Assembly: GCA_958296445.1 (NCBI GenBank)
Contig: OY282565.1
Coordinates: 3,149,570 to 3,213,569 of the forward strand
DNA length: 64,000 nt
Direction of reading: 5' to 3'
From: an uncultured Dehalococcoidia bacterium
Lineage (GTDB): Bacteria; Chloroflexota; Dehalococcoidia; Lucifugimonadales; UBA3495
Positions 51,457 to 60,696 of this stretch are shown in pieces. Position 1 is the first letter of the stretch; every line of letters starts with the position of its first letter. The notes below the pieces were generated by a model. It ran no database searches. It worked only from the letters and a program-made list of their open reading frames with translations, and was not told the DNA's origin. A program made the translations under genes and the position numbers.

Positions 51457-52445
51457 CTGCCTTCCTCCGGGATCTGCCCGTTTTGCCTGCGCCCCCTGGT
51501 GCGCCCGTCCAGAAATTCGAGGCCGCTGGCGTAATTGACGGTGTGGGCGCCGCGGCTGCCGGGCAGGGCGGCGCCGTTGATGCGCCCGATGGGGGTTTCG
51601 GCGTAGGAATGTTCGCTGAGTTCGTCCACCCGGTTTAGGACTACGGCTTGCCCGTAGCGTCCGCCGCAATCTTGGGCCGGGCGGATCAGGCAGCCTTGCC
51701 GGGAAAACAGCCGGCCGGCCGGGCGGGCGCGGCGGCGGTCGGACACTACCGGATTGGCCGGGTGGGGCCGCCACGGGCCGTCTAGGGCGTCGGCGATATA
51801 GATGTGCAGTTCGTCGTTGGCCCGCGCCCGCGCCGCGCTCACTGTGCCGAACAGCCACAGTTTCCCGTCTTGCCGGTGCAGGGTCGGGTCGGACATATGC
51901 AAGCTGTCCAGCAGCGTCCGTTCTTTCGTCCAGTGGTCGGGGAAGCGGCGGCAGCGCCACAGGTCAACGCGGTTTTCGTCCCAAGTGTCGGGAATCAGAT
52001 ATAGTTGGCCTTGGTGCTGAAAGACGAAGGGGTAGGATAGATGGGCGGGGGATTCTATGGCGGTGGCGACGTTGCCCAGGGCGCCGTCGGGGGACACCGG
52101 GGCGCAGGCGATGGCGGCTTTTTTTGACGCGAAAGAGTAATCCTCAAAGAACACCCAAAGCTGGCCGTCAACAACTATGGGAAAGGGGTCGGCCCAGAAA
52201 CGGCCGGGGGGGGCGTGATGGATTTTTAGCTGTGTTGCGGGGGGGTGTCCGGTGGTTAGGGAATCGGCTAGGGGGGGGCCGGGGTTGACGGCTAGGAACC
52301 ATTGCTCGTAGCCGAAAAGGCGCCGGTAGGCGTTCTTGGCCGGCCGGGGGGTATAGCGGGACAGGAAACGGACAAGGTTCATTTGTTCCTGCTTAACGAA
52401 CATACCGGGAATATAAGGCGTCGAATCTGCGACGGGCTTGGTCAT
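51453..52445 (-). CDS. GINT1-like glucosamine-transferase N-terminal domain protein
   Basis: A 330-residue soluble protein. EQWFLAVNPGPPLAD, then PPGRFWADPFPIVVDGQLWVFFEDY, YPFVFQHQGQLYLIPDT and DPTLHRQDGKLWLFGTVS give a bladed beta-propeller pattern. I associate it with the N-terminal domain of glucosamine inositolphosphorylceramide transferase-like proteins, also related to five-bladed glycosidases. Bacterial members occur in polysaccharide clusters, often next to GT1 enzymes. ATG 52445 is preferred; upstream in-frame codons translate R1/R3 repeat DNA. It overlaps the GT1 gene by 4 bases. Confidence 0.75.
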   Translation of the reverse strand: MTKPVADSTPYIPGMFVKQEQMNLVRFLSRYTPRPAKNAYRRLFGYEQWFLAVNPGPPLADSLTTGHPPATQLKIHHAPPGRFWADPFPIVVDGQLWVFFEDYSFASKKAAIACAPVSPDGALGNVATAIESPAHLSYPFVFQHQGQLYLIPDTWDENRVDLWRCRRFPDHWTKERTLLDSLHMSDPTLHRQDGKLWLFGTVSAARARANDELHIYIADALDGPWRPHPANPVVSDRRRARPAGRLFSRQGCLIRPAQDCGGRYGQAVVLNRVDELSEHSYAETPIGRINGAALPGSRGAHTVNYASGLEFLDGRTRGRRQNGQIPEEGS

Positions 52446-52559
52446 AAATTGCGTAATTCGACGGTTGCGCGGCGGTGACCGCTTTTCTCTGGCAGGGGCT
52501 GAAATCGTCGGGAACCTCTTGGCGGTGGAATTGCCGTTGCGATTGCGCCCCGCACCGTC

Positions 52560-52605
52560 ATTCCCGCGAAATTGGGGGCGCACGGCTGTGCGCCCCTACG
52601 GGTAG
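52560..52605. repeat. R1 copy with R3 half-site
   Basis: GTCATTCCCGCGAAATTGGG runs into an R1 core starting near 52567, then CTACGGGTAGGG. It lies between the GINT1-like and radical SAM genes. Confidence 0.8.
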
Positions 52606-52650
52606 GGAAGGGTCTGGCCGCCAGGGGCGGGGTGGCGGGCATTGCGGGCG

Positions 52651-54222
52651 TTAGGTTGTTCCGGCGGGTAGGCGGCGTCTGAATAGGCGCTCTAAGTGCC
52701 ATGCTAGGCGGGAGCGTAGGAAGTAGGGCAGCTTTTGCCGGGTTCGATGGAAGTCGCGGTGGAGCAGCATCCGGGCGGCCCGGCGCCAGCGGCCGCGGCT
52801 GTTTTTGCGTCCGACGATTGAGGCGGCTTCGCGGACGAGTTCCTTGAAACGCTCGGGCGGGATGTAGGCGGTGAAGCAGTTTTCCGGGCTTTGGTGGTTG
52901 TAAACCGTGATGTCGAAGTCGTCGTCCACAATCCCCATCTCTTTGCACGTCTCGAACAGCTCGGAGCCGGGGTAGGGGGTGAATATGCTGAGCATAATGT
53001 TGTCGGCGTTGATTTTCTTGATGGCGGTCAGGGTGTCTTGTAGCGTTTCCTCGGTTTCCTCGGGGAAGCCAATCAAAAAGAAGGCGCCGACTTCGATGCC
53101 GGCTTTCCGGCAGATGTCCACGGCGGGATACGCCTTTTCGATGGTGTGGCCCTTTTTGACGCTGCGCAGTATGCGGTTGTTGCCGGATTCGACGCCGATG
53201 TTGATGCGGACGCAACCGGAACGGCGCATATATTCGATTGACTGCTCTTTGACGACGCCGACGGTTATTTCGCAGCCCCATTTGAGTTTGGGACACTCGG
53301 TTTCAATCAAGGCGCACAGTTCCTTGATATAGCTCTGTTTGATGCCGAAGGTGTCGTCGTCGAAGTAGACGTAGCGGACGCCCCGCTCCATCAGCAATTT
53401 GAGTTCGGCGACCACGTTTTCCGGCGAGCGCCAGCGGGTGGTTTGCGTCCAGATGGCTTTGGATTCGCAGAAGGTGCAGCTATAGGGGCAGCCGCGGGCG
53501 GCGAATACGTATCCGAAGGCTTCGGCGGGATAGCTGGCGTAGTCCCGCAGGATTTGCGGGGCGGCTTCCGCCGGAAAGGGCAGGTCGTCGAGGTTGGGGA
53601 TGTTGGGGCGCGGCGGCGTGAACACCTTGCGGCCATCCTGCCGGTAGACCAGCCCCGGCACCTCGCTCAGGGGCCTGCCGTTTTCTAGGGCCTGGAGCAG
53701 CTCAACCATGGTCATTTCGCCCTCGCCGGTCACTGCCACGTCGATGTCGGGGCAGTCCAGCGCGGTCCGGGTGGACAAGGTGGCGTGGGGGCCGCCCAGG
53801 ACGACCAGAGTGTTGGGGTTATGCTCTTTGGCGATTCGGGCTACCCGCATCGCGGACGGGAAGTTTTGGGTCTTAGAGCTTAAGCCGACGACGTCGGGGT
53901 TGAAATCGGCTATGGCGGCGCGTATTTCCGCCCAGATGGGGGCCGCCGGGTCTTCCAGAGTCCGCAGGTAGCGGGCCATCCCTTCCTTGATGCGGGTTAC
54001 GTTGTCGAGGGAGATATTTTTCTTTCTCGGGTTGAAATCGGCGTTGTAGGCTTGGACATCCCAATCCGTCCACTTCAAGATAGCCCCCGAGAGATAACCG
54101 AGGGCCATAGGGAATTTCACCAGCGAGGCGTTGTCGTGGTAGAGGCGCATGAAAGGCGGATCGATTATCATAATCCGCTTGCGCGGGGGAGAGGGGGCCG
54201 GGGATGCTTCGGGTTGTTGCAT
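52651..54222 (-). CDS. B12-binding-domain radical SAM protein
   Basis: A 523-residue enzyme. An N-terminal cobalamin-binding Rossmann domain (about 15-180, with LVVLGGPHATL and VTGEGE) precedes the radical SAM core, whose cluster ligands are C245, C249 and C252 in GCPYSCTFC. YFDDDTFG, INIGVESGNNRIL and FFLIGFPEETEE are typical later motifs. A basic C-terminus (RRAARMLLHRDF) ends it. Such proteins methylate or rearrange unactivated carbons; in this operon a lipid or sugar substrate is plausible but not shown. Confidence 0.92.
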   Translation of the reverse strand: MQQPEASPAPSPPRKRIMIIDPPFMRLYHDNASLVKFPMALGYLSGAILKWTDWDVQAYNADFNPRKKNISLDNVTRIKEGMARYLRTLEDPAAPIWAEIRAAIADFNPDVVGLSSKTQNFPSAMRVARIAKEHNPNTLVVLGGPHATLSTRTALDCPDIDVAVTGEGEMTMVELLQALENGRPLSEVPGLVYRQDGRKVFTPPRPNIPNLDDLPFPAEAAPQILRDYASYPAEAFGYVFAARGCPYSCTFCESKAIWTQTTRWRSPENVVAELKLLMERGVRYVYFDDDTFGIKQSYIKELCALIETECPKLKWGCEITVGVVKEQSIEYMRRSGCVRINIGVESGNNRILRSVKKGHTIEKAYPAVDICRKAGIEVGAFFLIGFPEETEETLQDTLTAIKKINADNIMLSIFTPYPGSELFETCKEMGIVDDDFDITVYNHQSPENCFTAYIPPERFKELVREAASIVGRKNSRGRWRRAARMLLHRDFHRTRQKLPYFLRSRLAWHLERLFRRRLPAGTT

Positions 54223-54282
54223 TTCCGTAATCTCCCGTACCGGATAGGGCGTATTATATCTGCCAGAGCGGGCGGCCGTTGG

Positions 54283-55215
54283 CTATTCCCTTGCCAAGAG
54301 GGCCAGGCTGGTTAGGTTTGGGGCGCCGGTTTCCGTGGGCCAGGGCAGGGGGCTTAGGGGCAGGGCGACTAGGGGGGCGCCTTGCTGTTGCAGGCGGCGC
54401 ACGGCGAGGTAGGAGTCATAGTTTACGCGCTCATGCGGCCCTAGGGGTTTCTTGCCCGGAAAGTAGGAATGAAGCAGCAGGTGTCCGCGCGGGCGCAGGG
54501 CCTTGATGGCTAGGGCGATGTCGCGGTAGGCGAGGTCGGCGGCGGGGGCGTGGTCTAGGATGATGAAATCGAACTGGGTTTCGCGCCCGTTGAGGTAGTC
54601 GGTGGAGCGGGCGATGGCGAATTCGACCAGATCGGCGCAGTCGAGCCGGGCCAGCATTTCCGCGGGCGGGGTGGATATGCGGTATCGTTTCGCCCCGGCG
54701 GTGGCGGGGTTGTTGACGTCGAACAGGTCTACGGTGACCAGACGGGGCGGGGGGGCCGGATTGCGGCACTCCCGGCGGTTTTCCCGCATTGCCATGGCGG
54801 CGTGGATGGTGGATGCGCCGCGGTTGGTGCCGATTTCCAGCAGGGAGCGGGGCTGAAAGCGGCGGATAAGGTGGTAGATTGCGCGGCAGCTTTCGGGGTC
54901 GGCGGCGTGGGTCGGCGGCGCGTATTGAAAGACCTCGCTTATCGAGGTTTTGGCCTTTTGCCAGCCGTCGGCTAGGCTGTCGCCGGGGAATATGTCGGGG
55001 AACGAAATTTCCGACGCTTTGGGCAGCGGGGCGGCGTCAACGGCCATCGCGGGCAGGCGGTTGAGCCGCCGGGTGTGGGCCACGCGGCGGAGCTCGCTAT
55101 GCGCCCGCGCCGGGAGGATGCGGCGAACCAGCCTTTTCAGTATTCGCAGGTCGGCGCGGGGAGTGGCGGCAGGGTGGCGGCCGCTTTCTTGGGGGTGGTT
55201 GTCGAGAGTCGTCAT
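54283..55215 (-). CDS. O-methyltransferase-like SAM-dependent methyltransferase
   Basis: A 310-residue protein. After about 110 poorly conserved residues, SLLEIGTNRGASTIHAAMAM is the SAM-binding motif I, RLVTVDLFDVNNP motif II, and FDFIILDHAPAADLAYRDIALAIKALRPRGHLLLHSY motif IV-V with the metal-type Asp (ILDH). This layout fits the Methyltransf_24/cephalosporin-hydroxylase-like group common in polysaccharide clusters. ATG 55215 is used; in-frame upstream sequence lacks a good site. It is the first gene of the five-gene minus-strand operon. Confidence 0.85.
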   Translation of the reverse strand: MTTLDNHPQESGRHPAATPRADLRILKRLVRRILPARAHSELRRVAHTRRLNRLPAMAVDAAPLPKASEISFPDIFPGDSLADGWQKAKTSISEVFQYAPPTHAADPESCRAIYHLIRRFQPRSLLEIGTNRGASTIHAAMAMRENRRECRNPAPPPRLVTVDLFDVNNPATAGAKRYRISTPPAEMLARLDCADLVEFAIARSTDYLNGRETQFDFIILDHAPAADLAYRDIALAIKALRPRGHLLLHSYFPGKKPLGPHERVNYDSYLAVRRLQQQGAPLVALPLSPLPWPTETGAPNLTSLALLARE

Positions 55216-56026
55216 TTGCAGCTTCTTGGGAGAGCTTTCGGGCGGGCGGGTTGGGGATGGGCGGCGGGGGGGGTTGCAGTTCATTGTACAACGAACCCGC
55301 GGCGCCTGTCTTAATGTGGATGGGCGGTATTGGAGGGAAGTTGACATATTATGCCGCTGCCCATCCGTCATTCCCGCCTGCGCGGGGGTGGCGGGGATGG
55401 CGGGATTGTCTGAATCAGGATTTTCTGGATTTTAGGATTCTCAGGATTTTCTCCTATCCGGTAAATCCTTGAATCCTGAGAATCCTGATTCAGACATAGG
55501 CCGGGGAAATTTCGCAATTTCCCTTATGGCACCCTGCCCCTTTTGTCACCCTGAGCGATAGCGAAAATCTGGCCGGCCGGGGTGGGATTCTTCGCTGCGC
55601 TCAGAATGACAGGATGGGCGGAATGGCAGAATGGGTATGCGGGCGAGGATGGCGGGATTGTCTGAATCAGGATTTTCTGGATTTTAGGATTCTCAGGATT
55701 TTCTCCTATCCGGTAAATCCTTGAATCCTGAGAATCCTGATTCAGACAAAGGCCGGGGGAATTGCGAATTTCCCCTTTGTTACTTTGCCACTCTGTCGCC
55801 CTGAGCGTAAGCGAAGGGGCTGGCTGTCTGAGGTGGGATTCTTCGTTGCGCTCAGAATGACAGAGGGTTGCTCAGAATGACAGGATGGGCGGGGCGGGCG
55901 GAATGGTGGGCGGGCGGTTTGCCGTGGGGTGACGCCCCACCCTAACCCTCCCCCGGAGGGGGAGGGGATTTTTGGGGCGGGCGGGCGAGCGGTAGGGGCT
56001 TGGCGGTCGCGCTGCTGCTGCCGGTG
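55216..56026. repeat. Repeat tract with two long R5 palindromes, R2, R3 and R4
   Basis: No gene is seen. R5 lies at about 55407-55497 and again at about 55658-55748: TGTCTGAATCAGGATTTTCT ... AGAATCCTGATTCAGACA, the two ends being reverse complements with internal matching parts. R2 units follow each (about 55545-55615 and 55795-55870). R3 half-sites occur near 55370 and R4 at about 55933-55973. Confidence 0.88.
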
Positions 56027-56055
56027 TTGCCTGTCTTGGCCTGGGCCCGTATAAT
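56027..56055 (+). promoter_or_regulatory. Promoter of rplS
   Basis: TTGCCT (56027-56032), 17 bases, perfect TATAAT (56050-56055). The rplS start lies 56 bases further on. Confidence 0.75.
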
Positions 56056-56111
56056 GGCGGGACGGTGCTTGCCGTTGTTTCCTTTGGCTGAATTTTGATT
56101 GAGACTTGAGA

Positions 56112-56612
56112 ATGAACGCCGCTGAAATTTATAAGCTCGAAGCCAACTCGCGGATTCCGCAGTTTTCTGCGGGCGACACTGTTCGCGTCAACTTTCGGAT
56201 ACGCGAGGGGGAGCGCGAGCGTATCCAGGCATTCCAGGGGGTGGTGATTCGCCTGAATCACGGCAAAGGCCCCGCCGCCAACTTTACGGTGCGCCGGATG
56301 ACTGCCGGAATCGGCATTGAGCGTATCTTTCCGTTGCATTCACCGCTGATTGAATCGCTGGAAATCACGCGCTACGGCTCGGTGCGGCGGGCCAAGCTGT
56401 ACTATCTGCGGGGGTTGCAGGGCCGCGCCGCCCGCATCAAGGAGCTGAACCCGGCCCAGCGCCGCCGGGCCGCCGAGGCTCAGGCCGCTGCCGCCGCCCG
56501 CCGCGAGGAAGCGGCCCGGGCCGCCGCCGAAGCCGAGGCGCAAGCCGCTGCCGCCCAGGAAACGGCGGACGCCGACGCCCCGGCCGCCGGGGCCGCCGAA
56601 CCGGCGGACTAG
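56112..56612 (+). CDS. rplS: 50S ribosomal protein L19 with Ala-rich C-terminal extension
   Basis: A 166-residue protein. The first about 115 residues match L19: [78 protein letters not shown]19 sits at the 30S-50S interface. Typical L19 ends soon after this; here about 45 further residues of Ala/Glu/Arg-rich sequence ([20 protein letters not shown]) follow and form a likely charged helix ending in a flexible acidic tail. ATG 56112 agrees with the family; a TTG lies two codons upstream. It is transcribed alone. Confidence 0.96.
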   Translation: MNAAEIYKLEANSRIPQFSAGDTVRVNFRIREGERERIQAFQGVVIRLNHGKGPAANFTVRRMTAGIGIERIFPLHSPLIESLEITRYGSVRRAKLYYLRGLQGRAARIKELNPAQRRRAAEAQAAAAARREEAARAAAEAEAQAAAAQETADADAPAAGAAEPAD

Positions 56613-57016
56613 TAGCCACCCGGCCAACTTATGCCCGTTCATCCTTGACGGCTGTTCCGGCGTTCCCGCGCAGGCGGGAATCCAGATGGTCTTGCGGATG
56701 CGGGCGTTGCTGTTGCGGCAAGGGCCGTGGATTCCCGCCTGCGCGGGAATGACGGGGTGGTTGCCGGTGATGATGGGCTGGCTGGTGACGGCGGGTTGGG
56801 CGGAATGACGGGGCGGTTGCCGGTGGCGGCGGGTTGGCTGGTGATGACGGGTTGGGCGGAATGACTTTCAGCAGTTTTGGGTGGCGGCGGCTTTCCCTTT
56901 GCCGGTAATGCCAAAGGCTCCGTCATTCCCGCCTGTGCGGGAATCCAGATGGTCTTGCGGATGCGGGCGTTGCTGTTGCGGCAAGGGGTGTGGATTCTTG
57001 GCTGTGCTGATGGCTT
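56613..57016. repeat. R3 repeats between rplS and priA
   Basis: GTTCCCGCGCAGGCGGGAAT (about 56661), TTCCCGCCTGCGCGGGAATG (about 56732) and TTCCCGCCTGTGCGGGAATC (about 56924). CCAGATGGTCTTGCGGATGC plus GGGCGTTGCTGTTGCGGCAA occurs twice (about 56682 and 56946), so a block of about 60 bases is duplicated. GGTTGCCGGTG units lie between. No gene is seen. Confidence 0.85.
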
Positions 57017-59638
57017 GTGGATGATTTAAGGTACGCGGACGTGGCGGTGGACGCGCCGGTGGGTTACGCCCGCGCCTTTACCTACGGGATTCCCGCCCGC
57101 TTTACGGTGTTGCCGGGGCAACTGGTGTGGGTTCCTTTCGGTTCGCGGACGATTCAGGGCATTGTTACCGAGCTTTCCGTTGCCCGGCCCGATTTTGCCA
57201 TCCGCGACATTTTGCAGCCCGTGGAGCCGGCGCCGTTGCTGGGGCCGGAGCAGTTGCGGCTGGGGTTGTGGCTCAGCCGGTATTATCGCAGTCCCTTGTT
57301 TGCCGCCTTGTCGGTTATGCTGCCCCCCGGGTTCGAGTCCCACGTCCGCTCCCGCATTATGCCCGTTGCAGGATTGGCGGCGGATGGGGATGCGCTGGGG
57401 GAGGAAACGGCGGCGGCACTGGAAGCATTGTCGGCCAAGGGGCGGATGAACCAGGCCGATTTCGTCAAGCTGCTGGGACGCCCCAAAGCGGTAAAGCGGA
57501 ATAGCCGGGAATTGAACCGGCTGCTGGAGCAGGGCGCCATCCGCCGCGAGGTGACTATTCCGCGCCCCGGAATAGCGCCCAAGTATGATGTCTACCTGAT
57601 ACCCGCGCCGCCCGATGGCCGCCCCGATGACGATGATGATGCGCCGCCGCTGTCGGCCCGGCAAAGGGCGTTGCTGGACGCCGTGCGCCAACCGCCGGGG
57701 CATATCCCGCTGGGGGAGGCGCACCGGGAGTTTGGCCCGGCGGCGGCCAATGCGCTGTGGGAGAAGGGGCTGGCGGCGATGGAGTGGTGGCGCACATCCG
57801 GCGGGCCGCCGCCCATACCGTTCCTGGGCGGCGACGGGGGGCGTGAATCCGGGCCACAGCAGCTAACCTTGACCAGCGAGCAGGGGTTGGCGTTGTCGGA
57901 AATCACCGCCGCTTTGGATGCATCCTTTGCCAAGCCCCAATCCGGCAAGCCCGGCGCCTTTGGCCCGGCGTCGGTTCCGGCGGCATCTCCGACGTCGGTT
58001 CCGGCGGCGTCTGCGGCGTCCGCCCGTTCTTTCCTGCTCCACGGAGTTACCGGAAGCGGCAAGACCGAGGTGTATCTGCGGGCCATAGACCACGCCATCC
58101 GCTTGGGGCGCCGGGCGGTGTTTCTGGTGCCGGAAATTGCGCTCACTCCGCAGACGCTGGAGCGGGTCAACGCCTGGTTCGCCGGGCGGGTGGCGCTGTT
58201 GCACAGCCAGCAGACGCCGCGCCAGAAGTTCGACCAGTGGTGGGACATTCGCGGCGGCGGTTTCGACGTGGTGGTCGGGCCCCGCAGCGCACTGTTCGCG
58301 CCGGTGGACGATTTGGGCCTGGTCGTCATTGACGAGGAACACGAGTGGACTTACAAGCAGGAGGAGTCGCCGCCCCTGTACCACGCCCGCACCGCCGCGC
58401 TGGAGCTGGCCCGCCGCGCCGGGGCGGTGGTAGTGCTGGGCAGCGCCACGCCCTCGGTGGAAAGCTACTACCAAGCATCGCGCGGGCGGCTGCGTCTGCT
58501 GTCGCTGCCCCGTCGCGTTACCGGCGGCGCGGCTTCCGCCGCAACGGTTCGCAATCAGCCTAGCCCTATCCCCCGGGGTGAGGGAGCTGTTGGCGTGGTT
58601 GACGGCCCCCGGCTGGCCGGGGTGGAAATCTGCGATATGCGCCGGGAATTGCGCGAGGGGAACCGCCATATATTCAGCCGCGCTTTGTCATCCGCGCTGC
58701 GGGAGTGTCTGGACGGGGGGAATCAGGCGATACTGTTTCTCAACCGGCGGGGCGCGGCGTCTATTATCCAGTGCCGCGACTGCGGCCACGTGGCGGCCTG
58801 CCGCCGTTGCACTACCCCGCTGACTTGGCACACTAGCCCGGCGCGGTTGCTGTGCCACCAGTGCAACTATTCCAGGCGTCCGCTGGCGCAATGCCCGGAG
58901 TGCCGGGGGCGGCGCATCCGGCAGTTGGGGCTGGGAACCGAGCGGGTGGCGGCGGAGGTCGGCCAGCTATTGCCCGGCGTCCGGGTTGACCGTTTGGATT
59001 CCGACGCCGCCCGCTCCGCCGGGGCCGCCGAGGAGGCGGTGGCGCGGCTGGCATCGGGCGAAACGCAGGTGCTGGTCGGCACGCAGATGGTGGCGAAGGG
59101 GCTGGACATTCCCAACGTGGCCTTAGTCGGCGCGGTGCTGGCCGACATCGGGCTGCACGTTCCCGACTTCCGGGCGGGCGAGCGCGTTTTCAGCCTGCTT
59201 TGTCAGGTTGCCGGACGGGCGGGCCGGGGCGAAGCCCGGGGACGGGTGTTTGTCCAGACTTATAACCCGGAGCATTACGCCATCCGGGCCGGGGCCAATC
59301 AGGACTATCTGGAAATGTACCGGCAGGAAATCGAATCCCGCCGCCGTCTGGGTTATCCGCCCTTTAACCAGTTGGCGCATATTGTCTGCCAGAACGCCGC
59401 CGACGACGCCTGCCAGCGCCAGGCCGACGCCATCGCCAGCGAACTGAAGCGTCTGGCCGCGGCTCAGGGCCGTACCGACATTGAGGTGGCCGGCCCGGCC
59501 CCCGGGCTGCCCCCGCGGTTGCGAGGCCGCTACCGCTGGCGTATGTTGCTGCGGGGCCGCAACTTGGCCGAGTTTTTGCAGGACACCGACTTTCCCGCAG
59601 GCTGCACCATAGACCTGGACCCGGCCCGGGTGACGTAA
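57017..59638 (+). CDS. priA: Primosomal protein N' (replication restart helicase PriA)
   Basis: An 873-residue superfamily 2 helicase that reloads replisomes at stalled forks. The N-terminal 3'-DNA-binding domain is VDAPVGYARAFTYGIPARF; Walker A is GSGKT (about 346-350), Walker B DEEH (439-442). The zinc cysteines are CRDCGHVAACRRC and CHQCNYSRRPLAQCPEC, and the C-terminal helicase motif is VLVGTQMVAKGLDIPN. GTG start. It is longer than usual because of low-complexity stretches: residues about 308-335 (SVPAASPTSVPAASAASA) and about 502-530 (NQPSPIPRGEGAVGVV), the latter resembling R4-type repeat DNA in frame. Confidence 0.96.
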   Translation: MDDLRYADVAVDAPVGYARAFTYGIPARFTVLPGQLVWVPFGSRTIQGIVTELSVARPDFAIRDILQPVEPAPLLGPEQLRLGLWLSRYYRSPLFAALSVMLPPGFESHVRSRIMPVAGLAADGDALGEETAAALEALSAKGRMNQADFVKLLGRPKAVKRNSRELNRLLEQGAIRREVTIPRPGIAPKYDVYLIPAPPDGRPDDDDDAPPLSARQRALLDAVRQPPGHIPLGEAHREFGPAAANALWEKGLAAMEWWRTSGGPPPIPFLGGDGGRESGPQQLTLTSEQGLALSEITAALDASFAKPQSGKPGAFGPASVPAASPTSVPAASAASARSFLLHGVTGSGKTEVYLRAIDHAIRLGRRAVFLVPEIALTPQTLERVNAWFAGRVALLHSQQTPRQKFDQWWDIRGGGFDVVVGPRSALFAPVDDLGLVVIDEEHEWTYKQEESPPLYHARTAALELARRAGAVVVLGSATPSVESYYQASRGRLRLLSLPRRVTGGAASAATVRNQPSPIPRGEGAVGVVDGPRLAGVEICDMRRELREGNRHIFSRALSSALRECLDGGNQAILFLNRRGAASIIQCRDCGHVAACRRCTTPLTWHTSPARLLCHQCNYSRRPLAQCPECRGRRIRQLGLGTERVAAEVGQLLPGVRVDRLDSDAARSAGAAEEAVARLASGETQVLVGTQMVAKGLDIPNVALVGAVLADIGLHVPDFRAGERVFSLLCQVAGRAGRGEARGRVFVQTYNPEHYAIRAGANQDYLEMYRQEIESRRRLGYPPFNQLAHIVCQNAADDACQRQADAIASELKRLAAAQGRTDIEVAGPAPGLPPRLRGRYRWRMLLRGRNLAEFLQDTDFPAGCTIDLDPARVT

Positions 59639-59812
59639 GGGCGTGGGGCGATGGGTCTGGGGATGCGGGATTCTTCGCTACGCTCAGAATGACAGAGAGC
59701 GCTCAGAATGACATACTGCGCCCGGAATGACAGATAGCCGGAATGACATACTGCGCTCGGAATGACATACTGCGGAAGTGATTTCGCAATTTTCGCATAG
59801 AGAGGGCCGCCG
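59639..59812. repeat. Intergenic R2 repeats
   Basis: GGGATTCTTCGCTACGCTCA at about 59667 is followed by four short GCTCAGAATGACATACTGCG-type units to 59772. The ribosome site AGAGGG precedes the next gene. Confidence 0.8.
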
Positions 59813-60658
59813 ATGCAGATTGCCCGCCATATTTACAGCACTCATATTGAGGAAGATCCGGCCACTTTCGGGGCGATGCACCCGGGCGGGACGCAGATAT
59901 ATTTTGTTGGCGACCCGTCGGAGCGGATGGTGGTGGTTGACTCCGGCGAGCCGTACCGTTCTTGGGCTAGGCAGATTTTGGCTTATCACGCCGAGTTGGG
60001 CCGCCCCCGGATTTCCGCCATCCTGATTACCCACGGGCATGGCGACCATATCGGGGGGCTGGATCGTTTGCAGGAGAGCTTTGACTGCGAGGTGCGCTGC
60101 CATCCCCGGCTGGAGCCGCGATTGACGCATCAGTTGGGGCCGGGCGTGGTGCGGGGGCTGGCGGAGCAGGAAACGGTGGACACCGGCGGGGACGTGGCGC
60201 TGCGGGCCTGGCATACCCCCGGCCACGAGGACGACCATATTTCCTATCATCTGCCCGACGACGGGGCGGTGTTCAGCGGCGACACTATCTTGGGCAACTC
60301 GTCATCCAGCGTCCGCAACCTGAAGCAGTATATGGAATCGCTGGAAACGCTGGCCCGGCTCAACCCCGGCATCCTCTGCCCCGGCCACGGGCAGGTGATA
60401 CGGAACGGGGCGGCCCGCATCGCTTGGTACGCCCGCCACCGCAACGAGCGCGAGGGGCAGGTGCTGGCGGCGCTGGCCGGGGGAGCGGGAACCGTGGACG
60501 AAATCGTGGCCGCGGTTTACCCTCGCGACTTGGCCGACAACCTGCGGGGGGCCGCCGCCCGCAACGTCCGAACCCACCTGCAAAAGCTGGTGGAGGAGGG
60601 CCGCGCCACCGAGTCGTCCGCCGCCTACGACTTGGCTGCCGACGGGGGTGGGCGGTGA
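59813..60658 (+). CDS. Metallo-beta-lactamase-fold hydrolase (LACTB2-like)
   Basis: A 281-residue hydrolase. The metal-binding motif is THGHGDHIGGLDRL with H74, H76, D78 and H79; WHTPGHEDDHISYHL gives the third-site His and FSGDTILG the bridging Asp. A C-terminal winged-helix-like part (about 215-281, TVDEIVAAVYP ... VRTHLQKLVEEGRA) is typical of LACTB2/YycJ-related enzymes, which act on RNA or thioesters. The substrate is not determined. ATG has AGAGGG upstream. No close partner. Confidence 0.88.
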   Translation: MQIARHIYSTHIEEDPATFGAMHPGGTQIYFVGDPSERMVVVDSGEPYRSWARQILAYHAELGRPRISAILITHGHGDHIGGLDRLQESFDCEVRCHPRLEPRLTHQLGPGVVRGLAEQETVDTGGDVALRAWHTPGHEDDHISYHLPDDGAVFSGDTILGNSSSSVRNLKQYMESLETLARLNPGILCPGHGQVIRNGAARIAWYARHRNEREGQVLAALAGGAGTVDEIVAAVYPRDLADNLRGAAARNVRTHLQKLVEEGRATESSAAYDLAADGGGR

Positions 60659-60696
60659 GCGATGGGCAGTGAACGATGATTGGCGGCGGGGGTTGG

